Notes under the pieces: model-generated | Told to the model about the DNA's origin: nothing | What the model saw: the letters and a program-made list of their open reading frames with translations, nothing else | Database searches by the model: none | Translations under genes and position numbers: made by a program | Part shown: positions 31,548 through 39,430 of the stretch, piece by piece | Layout: the number at the start of each line of letters is the position of its first letter | Numbering within the stretch: position 1 is the stretch's first letter | Source of the DNA: Micromonospora sp. U21 | Lineage (GTDB): Bacteria; Actinomycetota; Actinomycetes; Mycobacteriales; Micromonosporaceae | NCBI RefSeq assembly: GCF_018070045.1 | Contig: NZ_JAGPYK010000029.1 | Location: forward strand, 1 to 64,000 | Length of the DNA stretch: 64,000 nucleotides | Reading direction: 5' to 3'

Positions 31548-33025
31548 CGGCCCTCCCCGGTGATCCGGCCGGCGGCCAGCTTGCCCGAGATCAGCACCAT
31601 CGGCACGCCGACGCCGGGCTGGGTGCCGGAGCCGACGAAGACCACGTTCGACAGGTCGCGGTGCAGGTTCGACGGGCGGAACGGACCGGTCTGGAAGAGG
31701 CTGTGTGCGGCGGCGAACGGGGTCCCGGCGGCCATCCCCTGCTCCGCCCACTCGGCGGGCGTGATTGCCCGCAGGACCTCCACCCCGGCACCGAAGCCGA
31801 CGTAGCCGCGCTCCTCCAGGGTGCCGATCAGCTGGTCGCCGTAGCGCCGGGTCAGGTCGCCTCGCCACTCGAACGGGGCCCGGGCGAGGTTGGGCACCGG
31901 GGCGAGCACGTAGTAGGTGTGCCGGTCCGGTGGGGCCACCGACGGGTCGGTCCGGCTCGGGTTGGTGACCAGCAGCGACGGGTCGGTCATCAGCTCGCCC
32001 CGGCGGATGACCTCATCGAAGGTGCCCTTCCACGCGCGCCCGAAGTGGATGTTGTGGTGGGCGATCTTCGCATATCCCTGCCGGGAGCCGACGTGCAGGA
32101 CGACGCAGGACGGCGAGTAGGTGAGCCGGCGCCGGCGGGCGGCGGGGAGCAGGTCCCGGTAGGCGACCGGCAGGTCGGGGTTGAGCACCACCACGTCCGC
32201 CGGCACCAGCTCGCCGTCGGCGGTGAGCACGCCGGTGGCCCGGCCGTTCGCGGTCTCCACCCGGGTCACCGTGGTGTCGTACCGGATCTGCACGCCGTGT
32301 TTCTCGGCGGCGCCGGCCATCGCCCGGGAGACGGCGTGGATGCCGCCGCGCGGGAAGTAGACCCCGGCCACCGAGTCGAGGTACGCGATGACCGCGTAGA
32401 TGGCCAGCGCGTCGTGCGGGGCGAGGCCGGCGTACATCGCCTGGAAGGAGAAGATCCGCTGGGTCCGCGGGTCCCGGAAGAACTGGTTGATCTTCGTCTG
32501 GAGCCGGCGGAAGGCTCCGCCGGCGAGCAGCTTGAGCAGGTTGCCGGTGATCAGGTCGGTCGGCGCGTCCAGGTTGCGCTCGATGAAGTCGGCCCGTTCC
32601 AGCCGCCACAGCTCCCGCGCGTAGTCGACGAAGCGCAGGTAGCCGTCGGCCTCGCGGGGCCCGCAGACCCGGGAGATCTCGGCCGCCATCCGGGTGGTGT
32701 CGGTCAGCACGTCGAGGGTCGAGCCGTCCGGGTAGTACGCCCGGTAGGCCGGGTCGAGGGGGGTCAGGTCGACCCAGTCACGCAGCTCCTCCCCGACCGC
32801 GCCGAGCGCCTCGGCGATCAGCTCGGGCATGGTGAGCACGGTCGGGCCGGTGTCGAACTCGTAGCCGTCCACGGCGAGCCGCCCGGCCCGCCCGCCGGGC
32901 ACCGGCTCGCGTTCCAGCACGGTCACCTGCCGGCCGCTGCCGGCCAGGTGCAGAGCGCAGGCCAGCCCACCCAGCCCGGCGCCGACGACCACCACCCGGT
33001 CCGTCCGTCCCGTCACCGTCCGCAC
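31544..33025 (-). CDS. crtI: Phytoene desaturase
   Basis: A 493-residue FAD-dependent desaturase that turns phytoene into lycopene or related polyenes. RVVVVGAGLGGLACALHLAG is the FAD site; GYEFDTGPTVLTMPELI and the C-terminal VVFVGSGTQPGVGVPMVLIS are bacterial-type CrtI signatures. GTG 33025 is preceded by AAGGAGGT, a near-perfect ribosome site. It is 28 bases after crtE and overlaps idi. Confidence 0.93.
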   Translation of the reverse strand: MRTVTGRTDRVVVVGAGLGGLACALHLAGSGRQVTVLEREPVPGGRAGRLAVDGYEFDTGPTVLTMPELIAEALGAVGEELRDWVDLTPLDPAYRAYYPDGSTLDVLTDTTRMAAEISRVCGPREADGYLRFVDYARELWRLERADFIERNLDAPTDLITGNLLKLLAGGAFRRLQTKINQFFRDPRTQRIFSFQAMYAGLAPHDALAIYAVIAYLDSVAGVYFPRGGIHAVSRAMAGAAEKHGVQIRYDTTVTRVETANGRATGVLTADGELVPADVVVLNPDLPVAYRDLLPAARRRRLTYSPSCVVLHVGSRQGYAKIAHHNIHFGRAWKGTFDEVIRRGELMTDPSLLVTNPSRTDPSVAPPDRHTYYVLAPVPNLARAPFEWRGDLTRRYGDQLIGTLEERGYVGFGAGVEVLRAITPAEWAEQGMAAGTPFAAAHSLFQTGPFRPSNLHRDLSNVVFVGSGTQPGVGVPMVLISGKLAAGRITGEGR

Positions 33026-33053
33026 GTGACCACCTCCTTGGAGAAGTCGTTCA

Positions 33054-34196
33054 TCAGGCCCGCCGGTTGGTGGCGGCGGTGGCCAGCCCGGTCAGCGCGG
33101 TTCGCGCCGTCCGGTCCACGGGTGCGGAGTCGAGTGCGGCGAGCGCGTCGCCCACCCGCTCGGCGATCATCCGCTCCACCCGGGCCACCGCCCCGGTGTC
33201 GGCGATCAGCTCGGCCAGCCGGTCGACCCGCCCCTCGCCGGCCCGGTCCAACGCCTTGAGCTGGGCCGGGGTGGCCAGTTGCCGAGCCAGCATGAGCAGC
33301 GTGGTCGGCTTGCCGGTGCGCAGGTCGTCACCGGCCGGCTTGCCGGTGGCGGCCGGGTCGCCGTACGCGCCGAGCAGGTCGTCGCGGAGCTGGAACGCCT
33401 CGCCGACGGCCAGGCCGTAGCGGGTGTACGCGGCGGCCAGCGGGTCGTCGGCGGGCACCCCGGCCAGGCAGGCGCCGTAGAGCAGCGGTCGCTGGACGGT
33501 GTAGCTCGCCGTCTTGTAGCGGGCCACCCGCAGCGCCCGGTCGATCGACCAGTTGGCCGCGTCGTTCTCGCCGAGCACGTCCAGATACTGCCCGGCGATC
33601 GTCTCCACCCGCATCTGGTCGTAGCACCGGCGGACCTCGAAGAGCCGGGCCGGCGCCACGGTGGCGTGCGCCAGCAGCCGGTCGGCCCAGACCATGCAGA
33701 GGTCGCCGACGAGCACCGCGACCGCTTCGCCGAACCGGCCGGGGTCGCCCCGGTGACCGGCGGCGACGTGCTGCGCGGCGAGGGCGACGTGGATGGTGGG
33801 ACGGCCGCGTCGGGTGGCGGAGGAGTCCATCACGTCGTCGTGCACGAGCGCGAAGGTGTGCAGCAGCTCGAGGGCGGCCAACGCGGGCAGCACCGGCGGC
33901 AGTGGCTCGGTGCCGCCGACCGCCCCGCGCCAGCCCCAGTACGCGAAGGTGGGCCGGATGCGCTTGCCGCCGGCCAGCACGGCCGCTCGCGCGGAGGCCG
34001 CGAAGCCGCCAGTCGCCGCGTCGATCTCGGCGAGCGTGTCGACCTCGGCGGTGAGGAAATTGGTCAGGGTGTCGTCCACCGCCGCGATCAGGTCCCGGGT
34101 GTACGCGGCCAGCACGGCGCGGATCGGATCATCCCCATCGCCCGGCCGTGCCGGCGGCACCCGGATCGCGCTACCGGCAACTGCATCGTTGGCCAT
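33054..34196 (-). CDS. crtE: Polyprenyl (geranylgeranyl) diphosphate synthase
   Basis: A 380-residue prenyl synthase making the C20 precursor for phytoene. The first Asp-rich motif is HDDVMDSS and the second RDDLLGAYGD; GGKRIRPTFAYWGW binds IPP. It is long at the N-terminus by some 20 residues. It is the first gene of the minus-strand crtE-crtI-idi-litR unit, divergent from crtB across a 65-base gap. Confidence 0.9.
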   Translation of the reverse strand: MANDAVAGSAIRVPPARPGDGDDPIRAVLAAYTRDLIAAVDDTLTNFLTAEVDTLAEIDAATGGFAASARAAVLAGGKRIRPTFAYWGWRGAVGGTEPLPPVLPALAALELLHTFALVHDDVMDSSATRRGRPTIHVALAAQHVAAGHRGDPGRFGEAVAVLVGDLCMVWADRLLAHATVAPARLFEVRRCYDQMRVETIAGQYLDVLGENDAANWSIDRALRVARYKTASYTVQRPLLYGACLAGVPADDPLAAAYTRYGLAVGEAFQLRDDLLGAYGDPAATGKPAGDDLRTGKPTTLLMLARQLATPAQLKALDRAGEGRVDRLAELIADTGAVARVERMIAERVGDALAALDSAPVDRTARTALTGLATAATNRRA

Positions 34197-34208
34197 GCGG
34201 CTGAGCGT

Positions 34209-34218
34209 ACCCTAGGGT
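34209..34218. promoter_or_regulatory. Palindrome in the crtE/crtB divergent promoter
   Basis: ACCCTAGGGT is a perfect palindrome inside a longer imperfect one (GTACCCTAGGGTTAC) and lies 13 bases before crtE, covering its possible -10 region. A GCGTCGAT direct repeat follows at about 34227 and 34240. It is a candidate LitR operator controlling both directions. Confidence 0.45.
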
Positions 34219-34261
34219 TACGAGTTGCGTCGATTGGTGCGTCGATAAGCGAGGAGGGCCG

Positions 34262-35170
34262 GTGGACTCGAATCTCACCGCTGCCTATGACCGGTGCCGT
34301 GAGCTGCACAGACGCCACGGTCGCACCTACTATCTCGCCACGAGGCTGCTCCCCGCCTGGAAACGGCGGCACGTGCACGCCCTCTACGGATTCACCCGGT
34401 ACGCCGACGAGATCGTGGACCGCACCGAGGACCTGCCGCCGCTCGAACGGGCCGCCCGGCTGGACGACTGGGCCCACCGCTTCATGGCCGGCCTGCACGG
34501 CGCGCCGGTCGACGACCCGCTGCTGCCGGCCGTGCTGCACACGATCGCCGTCTTCGATCTCGGCCGGGACGACTTCGCGTCGTTTCTGAAGAGCATGGCG
34601 ATGGACCTGACGGTCACCGCGTACCCGACCTACGACCACCTGCTCGACTACATGGAGGGATCGGCGGCGGTCATCGGCACCATGATGCTGCCGATCCTGG
34701 GCAGCTCCGACCCGGGCGCGGCCCGGGAACCGGCTCGGCAGCTCGGCTTCGCCTTCCAGCTCACGAACTTCATCCGAGACGTCGCCGAGGACCTCGACCG
34801 GGGCCGCACCTACCTGCCGGACGAGGACCTGGCGAAGTTCGGCGTCACCCACGACGAGCTGGCCCAGGCCCGCGCCCGGGGGCGCGGCACACCCCGGATC
34901 CGCGAGCTGATCGAGTACGAGGTGACCCGGGCCCAGGCGCACTACGCCGCCGCCGCGCCGGGCATCACCATGCTCGCGCCGGCCTCGCAGGCCTGCATGC
35001 GCACCGCGTACGCGCTCTACGGCGGCATCCTCGACGAAGTGGCCGCGCAGGGCTACGACGTCTTCGCCCGGCGGGCCCTGGTGCCACGGCGTCGCCGGAT
35101 GGCGGTGGCCGCCCGCGCCCTGCTCACCTCGGCCGGTACCCCGGTCACCATCCCCGGGCCGACGGTCTGA
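34262..35170 (+). CDS. crtB: Phytoene synthase
   Basis: A 302-residue squalene/phytoene-synthase-fold enzyme joining two GGPP. TRYADEIVDRTED and FIRDVAEDLDRGRTYLPDED are the two Asp-rich motifs. GTG 34262 follows AGGAGGG. It is divergent from crtE, and the long palindrome begins at the base after its stop. Confidence 0.93.
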   Translation: MDSNLTAAYDRCRELHRRHGRTYYLATRLLPAWKRRHVHALYGFTRYADEIVDRTEDLPPLERAARLDDWAHRFMAGLHGAPVDDPLLPAVLHTIAVFDLGRDDFASFLKSMAMDLTVTAYPTYDHLLDYMEGSAAVIGTMMLPILGSSDPGAAREPARQLGFAFQLTNFIRDVAEDLDRGRTYLPDEDLAKFGVTHDELAQARARGRGTPRIRELIEYEVTRAQAHYAAAAPGITMLAPASQACMRTAYALYGGILDEVAAQGYDVFARRALVPRRRRMAVAARALLTSAGTPVTIPGPTV

Positions 35171-35220
35171 AAGGAAGGGCACCTTGTTAACGCCTGGTGT
35201 TGTACAAGGGGCCCTTCCTA
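35171..35220. repeat. Dispersed long palindrome, copy 2 (bidirectional terminator)
   Basis: Begins directly after the crtB stop: AAGGAAGGGCACCTTGTTAA...ACAAGGGGCCCTTCCT. It shares the arms of copy 1 at 17798-17856 but has several mismatches in the stem and a changed centre. Again it separates convergent genes (crtB and the serine hydrolase). Confidence 0.8.
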
Positions 35221-35228
35221 ACATTTGG

Positions 35229-36326
35229 TCAGAGGCAGGAGTGCAACGCCTCGACCAACTCGTCCACCCGGTCGTGCTCGGCCAGGCGGGCGGTGGCGTA
35301 CGCGAAGGTGTACCCGCGCTCCGGGTCGGCCCACGCGCTGCTGCCGCCGAGACCACCCATGCCCCAACTGCCGTCCGGCTGCCGCTGCATGCCCAGCGTC
35401 CACTGGACCGGGCGGTCCAGCACCAGATCCGGCCCGTCGTGCTGGGTCCGGGTCGCTTCCGCCACCAGTTCCTGGCTGAACAGCCGGACGCCGTCCAGGA
35501 CACCACCGGCCAACAAACCGGAGTAGAGCCGGGCCAGGCCGGACGCGGTGGCGTGCAGGTTGACCGCCGGCATCTCGGCGCCCCTCCACAGCGAACTGTT
35601 GAGCACGGCCAGGTCCTGACCTCCGGCCGGGTTGCCCATCGCCCTGGCCCGTAGAGAGCCTGGCTCGCCGAGCGCCCGGGTCGGCCACTCCGGGTCGCCG
35701 TAGCTCAGGTCGGCGCAGCGCCGCTGGTCCGCCTCGGACAGCCCGAAGCCGAGGTCCAGCCGCCACCGGCCGGCGATCTCCTCGGCCAGGAACCGGCCCA
35801 CCGACCGGCCGTCCACCCGGCGTACCAGCTCGCCCACCAGGTGCCCGTACGTCCAGGCGTGCTCCCCGGCCACCGAGCCCGGCGCCCACTCGGGGTCGGC
35901 GGCGGCGAGGTCGCCGGCGAGCAGGGCCCAGTCGGCGATCGCGGTGGCCGGCCGGGGCACCGGAAAGGCTGGCAGCCCGGCGGTGTGCGACAAGACCTGA
36001 CGCACGGTGGCCGGGGTACGGAACTCCGGCCAGTACCGGGCGACCGGTGCGTCGAGGTCGACCCGCTCCCGGTCGACCAGCATCAGCAGGCAGAGCGCAG
36101 CCACCGGCTTGCCGACCGAGTAGACGTTGACCAGCGTGTCCGGCCGCCACGGGTCGAGGTCCGCCGAACTGGTCGATGCGGCTACCCCGGTGGTGGTGCG
36201 GGAGCCGCCGAGAAGGTCGATCACCGGGTGGCCGTCGTACCAGGCGGTCAGGCTGGCACCGGTCTCCCGACCGGCGGCGAGCAGGTCGTGGAAGCAGTCC
36301 CGGACCGGCGCGAAGCGTGCGTGCAT
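35229..36326 (-). CDS. Serine hydrolase, class C beta-lactamase/esterase family
   Basis: A 365-residue cytoplasmic protein from ATG 36326, without signal peptide. The catalytic SxxK is SVGK (VNVYSVGKPVAALCLLMLV), the Tyr motif is YGH in HAWTYGHLVGELV, and the last motif is GMGGLGGSSAWADPE where beta-lactamases have KTG. This pattern is the EstB/penicillin-binding-protein-like esterases rather than true beta-lactamases. QVLSHTAGLPAF is a family marker. Substrate unknown. It is divergent from the disulfide reductase by 90 bases. Confidence 0.87.
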   Translation of the reverse strand: MHARFAPVRDCFHDLLAAGRETGASLTAWYDGHPVIDLLGGSRTTTGVAASTSSADLDPWRPDTLVNVYSVGKPVAALCLLMLVDRERVDLDAPVARYWPEFRTPATVRQVLSHTAGLPAFPVPRPATAIADWALLAGDLAAADPEWAPGSVAGEHAWTYGHLVGELVRRVDGRSVGRFLAEEIAGRWRLDLGFGLSEADQRRCADLSYGDPEWPTRALGEPGSLRARAMGNPAGGQDLAVLNSSLWRGAEMPAVNLHATASGLARLYSGLLAGGVLDGVRLFSQELVAEATRTQHDGPDLVLDRPVQWTLGMQRQPDGSWGMGGLGGSSAWADPERGYTFAYATARLAEHDRVDELVEALHSCL

Positions 36327-36416
36327 CCGGCCACCGTAGGCGCTCCGGCCCGGCGAACGCTCCGACTTCCTCGGGCCCCGGTGGTCGGGGCGGGGCCGCT
36401 GGGGGATGCTGTCGGA

Positions 36417-37892
36417 GTGGCGGAACCGGAGCTGGTGGATGTTGTCGTGGTCGGGCTCGGGGTCGGCGGCGAGGAGGTGGCCGGGCGGCTCGCCGAGGCC
36501 GGCCTGAGCGTCGTCGGCGTCGAACGGGACCTGGTCGGCGGAGAGTGCCCGTACTGGGGCTGCATCCCGAGCAAGATCATGATCAGAGCGGCCAATGCGC
36601 TCGCCGAGGCGCGCCGGGTCGACGGACTGGCGGGGACGGTGCAGGTCCAGTCGGACTGGGCGCCGGTGGCGAAGCGGATCCGCGAGGAGGCCACCGACAC
36701 CTGGGACGACACGGTCGCGGTGCGGCGGCTGACGGATCGGGGCGCCCGGTTCGTCCGGGGCAGCGGCCGGCTCGACGGCCCGGGTCGGGTCCGGGTCGGC
36801 GACCAGGTGTTCCAGGCCCGGCACGGGATCGTGCTGGGCACCGGCACCCGACCGTCGGTGCCACCGATCGAAGGTCTGGCCGACAGTCCGTACTGGACCA
36901 ACCACCAGGCGATCGAGGTCGAGCAGCTGCCGGAGTCGCTGCTGGTGCTCGGCGGCGGCGCGATCGGGTTGGAGCTGTCGCAGGCCTTCACACGGTTCGG
37001 AGTGCGGGTCACGGTGGTGGAGGCGCTGGACCGGGTGCTGGCCATCGAGGAGCCGGAGGCATCCGAGGTGGCCGCCGCAGCGCTGCGCGCCGACGGCGTG
37101 GAGATCCACACCGGGGTACGGACCGAGCGGGTCGAGCACGACGGGAGCCGGTTCACCCTGCGCGGCCCCGGCGCGGCGGAGTTCACCGCCGACCGGCTGC
37201 TGGTGGTGACCGGCCGCCGGGCACACCTGGACGAGTTGGGGCTGGACACAATCGGCGTCGACGCCACACAGCGCTACCTGCCGGTGGACGACCGGCTGCA
37301 GGTGACCGATGGCATCTGGGCGGTCGGCGACGTGACCGGCGAGGGGGCTTTCACCCACATCGCCATGTACCAGGCGGCGATCGTGATCGCCGACGTGCTG
37401 GCCCATGCCCGGAAGTCGGACGCGGGGGCGGATCCCAGCGGCACCGCCAGCGTGGTCGGCGGCGCGATGGGGGCGGCCAGCTCGTTGGGCGCCAGCGGGT
37501 CGAGCGGGTCGGCGGGCAGCGTGCCGCGCGCCGACTACCGCGCACTGCCGCGGGTGACCTTCACGGACCCGGAGATCGGCGCGGTCGGGCTGACCGAGCA
37601 GCAGGCCCGAAAGCGCGGGATCAACGTGCAGGTCGGGTTCACCAAGTTGGGCAGCTCGACCCGGGGCTGGATCCACCGGGTCGGCGACGAGGGTTTCATC
37701 AAGCTGATCGCGGACGCCGACCAGGGCGTGCTGATCGGCGCGACCTCGGTCGGCCCGGCCGGTGGCGAGGTGCTCTCCGCGCTGGTGGTGGCGGTGCACG
37801 CGGCCGTGCCGCTGAGCCAGCTCCGGCACATGATCTATGCCTATCCGACCTTCCACCGGGCCATCGAGGACGCGCTGCGCAACCTGTCCTGA
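36417..37892 (+). CDS. Pyridine nucleotide-disulfide oxidoreductase (MerA/Lpd-like)
   Basis: A 491-residue FAD enzyme. The first FAD site is VVVVGLGVGGEEVAGRLAEAG; the redox disulfide is GGECPYWGCIPSK. LLVLGGGAIGLELSQAFTRF is the NAD(P) site and IWAVGDVTGEGAFTHIA the second FAD contact. The C-terminal dimer domain ends in HMIYAYPTFHRAIEDALR with the catalytic His region. A ~45-residue Ala/Gly/Ser insertion (around residues 330-365) interrupts the interface domain. The substrate is not lipoamide-dehydrogenase-specific; no partner genes are adjacent. Start GTG 36417. Confidence 0.87.
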   Translation: MAEPELVDVVVVGLGVGGEEVAGRLAEAGLSVVGVERDLVGGECPYWGCIPSKIMIRAANALAEARRVDGLAGTVQVQSDWAPVAKRIREEATDTWDDTVAVRRLTDRGARFVRGSGRLDGPGRVRVGDQVFQARHGIVLGTGTRPSVPPIEGLADSPYWTNHQAIEVEQLPESLLVLGGGAIGLELSQAFTRFGVRVTVVEALDRVLAIEEPEASEVAAAALRADGVEIHTGVRTERVEHDGSRFTLRGPGAAEFTADRLLVVTGRRAHLDELGLDTIGVDATQRYLPVDDRLQVTDGIWAVGDVTGEGAFTHIAMYQAAIVIADVLAHARKSDAGADPSGTASVVGGAMGAASSLGASGSSGSAGSVPRADYRALPRVTFTDPEIGAVGLTEQQARKRGINVQVGFTKLGSSTRGWIHRVGDEGFIKLIADADQGVLIGATSVGPAGGEVLSALVVAVHAAVPLSQLRHMIYAYPTFHRAIEDALRNLS

Positions 37893-37972
37893 CGCTGTCG
37901 GACCAGCGGCGACGGATGTCGGGCGGCGAGCAGAGCGCGGCAGGAAGGCAGCAAAGGCCCGGCATTTGGCTG

Positions 37973-38002
37973 TTCATTTCTTTCATTCACATGACGTACG
38001 AT
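37973..38002 (+). promoter_or_regulatory. Promoter of the lacI-type gene, probably leaderless
   Basis: TTCATT (37973-37978), an 18-base spacer and TACGAT (37997-38002) resemble -35/-10 boxes. The GTG start is at 38010, only 7 bases after the -10 box, and there is no Shine-Dalgarno, so the mRNA probably begins at or next to the start codon. Confidence 0.5.
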
Positions 38003-38009
38003 TGCGACC

Positions 38010-39011
38010 GTGACCAAGCGGTTGACTGAAGTTGCCAAGAAGGCGGGCGTCAGCGAGGCCACCGTCAGCCGGGTGCTCAACGGTCGGGACGGGGTCTCCG
38101 AGGCGACCCGGACGGCGGTGCTGACCGCGCTGGACGTGCTCGGTTACGAGCGGCCGACCAAGCTGCGCGGCGAGCGTGCCCGGCTGGTCGGGCTGGTGCT
38201 GCCCGAGCTGCAGAACCCGATCTTCCCGGCGCTCGCCGAGGTGGTCACCGGGTCCCTCGCCCAACGTGGCTACACCCCGGCGCTCTGCGCTCGCACCATC
38301 GGTGGCGTCTCCGAGATGGACTACGTGGAGATGCTCCTCGATCACCAGGTCTCCGGGGTGATCTTCGCCGGTGGCTCGTACGCGCTCGCGGACGCGCGGC
38401 ACGACCACTACCGGCGGCTGACCGACCGGGGCCTGCCGGTGGTGCTGGTCAACGCGGGTGTGGACGAGCTGGGCTTCCCCCGGGTCTCCACCGATGACGC
38501 GGTGGCGGTGGAGCAGGCGTACGGGCATCTGCGCTCGCTGGGGCACGATCGGATCGGGATGGTGCTCGGCCCGGAGGGGCACGTGCCGTCCCGGCGCAAG
38601 CTGAACGCGATGATCCGGGCCGCAGGCTGGGCTGACGACACGGAGTACGTCGAGCGCTCCAGCTTCTCCATGGAAGGGGCGCGGGTCGCCGCGACCAAGC
38701 TGGTCGAGCGTGGCGTGACCGGCATCATCTGCGCCAGCGACGTGCTGGCCCTGGGCACCATCCGGGCCGCCCGGCGGCTGGGTCGTGTGGTGCCGACGGA
38801 TGTGTCGGTGGTGGGGTTCGACGACTCCGCGTTCATGACCTGCACCGACCCGCCGTTGACCACGGTGCGGCAGCCGATCGAGACGATGGGGCAGGCGGCG
38901 GTGGACCTGCTGGTCACCCAGATCGAGGGTGCCGGCGTGCTGCATGACGAGTTGCTGTTCGAGCCCGAGCTGGTGGTCCGCGGTTCCACCGCCCCCGCCC
39001 CGGGCCGCTGA
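38010..39011 (+). CDS. LacI-family transcriptional regulator
   Basis: A 333-residue repressor. The helix-turn-helix is TEVAKKAGVSEATVSRVLNG, followed by a hinge (LRGERARLVGLVLPELQNPI) and a periplasmic-binding-protein-like sensor domain with VSVVGFDDSAFMTCTDPPL and TTVRQPIETMGQAAV. It lies upstream of the sugar ABC importer and glucan hydrolases and so probably represses them until a malto- or nigero-oligosaccharide binds. GTG 38010 is leaderless by position. Confidence 0.92.
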   Translation: MTKRLTEVAKKAGVSEATVSRVLNGRDGVSEATRTAVLTALDVLGYERPTKLRGERARLVGLVLPELQNPIFPALAEVVTGSLAQRGYTPALCARTIGGVSEMDYVEMLLDHQVSGVIFAGGSYALADARHDHYRRLTDRGLPVVLVNAGVDELGFPRVSTDDAVAVEQAYGHLRSLGHDRIGMVLGPEGHVPSRRKLNAMIRAAGWADDTEYVERSSFSMEGARVAATKLVERGVTGIICASDVLALGTIRAARRLGRVVPTDVSVVGFDDSAFMTCTDPPLTTVRQPIETMGQAAVDLLVTQIEGAGVLHDELLFEPELVVRGSTAPAPGR

Positions 39012-39078
39012 CCACCCGGCCGGACACTGACCGACCCCCCGGCCACGCACCTTTCTCCTGGCCGCTGAACGACGCTTC

Positions 39079-39113
39079 GGCCGTCGACCGCTGCACGCGG
39101 TCGGCGGCCTTTT
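39079..39113 (+). terminator. Intrinsic terminator after lacI
   Basis: A 13-base stem (GGCCGTCGACCGC with GCGGTCGGCGGCC, one G-T pair), 5-base loop, followed by TTTT: the most classical intrinsic terminator in the window. Confidence 0.8.
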
Positions 39114-39242
39114 CGTCGTCCCTGTCGCCCACCAACGCCGCTTTTCCAGTGGCCCACGTCGATCGAAAGTCCTGGCGTGGGCAGGGAGGCGAGGGCGACC
39201 GGTAAAAGCTGCGAAAGCGCCACATCTGCCGCGAGGATCAAG

Positions 39243-39293
39243 ATCCTGTCAAGAACTGCCGTTAGAAAGTCGTGTCCTTTCACAACAGGATCG
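39243..39293. promoter_or_regulatory. Nested inverted repeat, candidate operator of the glucan operon
   Basis: Outer arms GATCCTGT/ACAGGATC enclose an inner GAAAG-N7-CTTTC repeat. It lies 138-188 bases before the binding-protein gene. Either part could bind the adjacent LacI regulator, though neither is a standard LacI palindrome with a central CG. Confidence 0.35.
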
Positions 39294-39430
39294 ATACCTT
39301 GCCGGAATGAGTCGTCCTCGTTACAGTGACTCCACTCACACCTGGCTCCGGCGCAGTTACCGGCGGTCAGGTCGCATCACCGCAGCTCATCGAAGGTCAT
39401 GGAGACACAGGTTCCCGAAGGGATGGACAG

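Larger units (their letters stand above)
39012..39430. other. Intergenic region between lacI and the sugar-binding gene
   Basis: About 420 bases without a gene. It holds the lacI terminator (39079-39113), a nested inverted repeat (39243-39293) suited to a repressor site, and presumably the promoter of the importer operon. The open frames crossing it are not coding. Confidence 0.6.

Noticed and set aside
35229..36326. True class C beta-lactamase (resistance gene)
   Set aside because: No signal peptide, YGH in place of the usual YxN and no KTG motif; fits the esterase/serine hydrolase group better.
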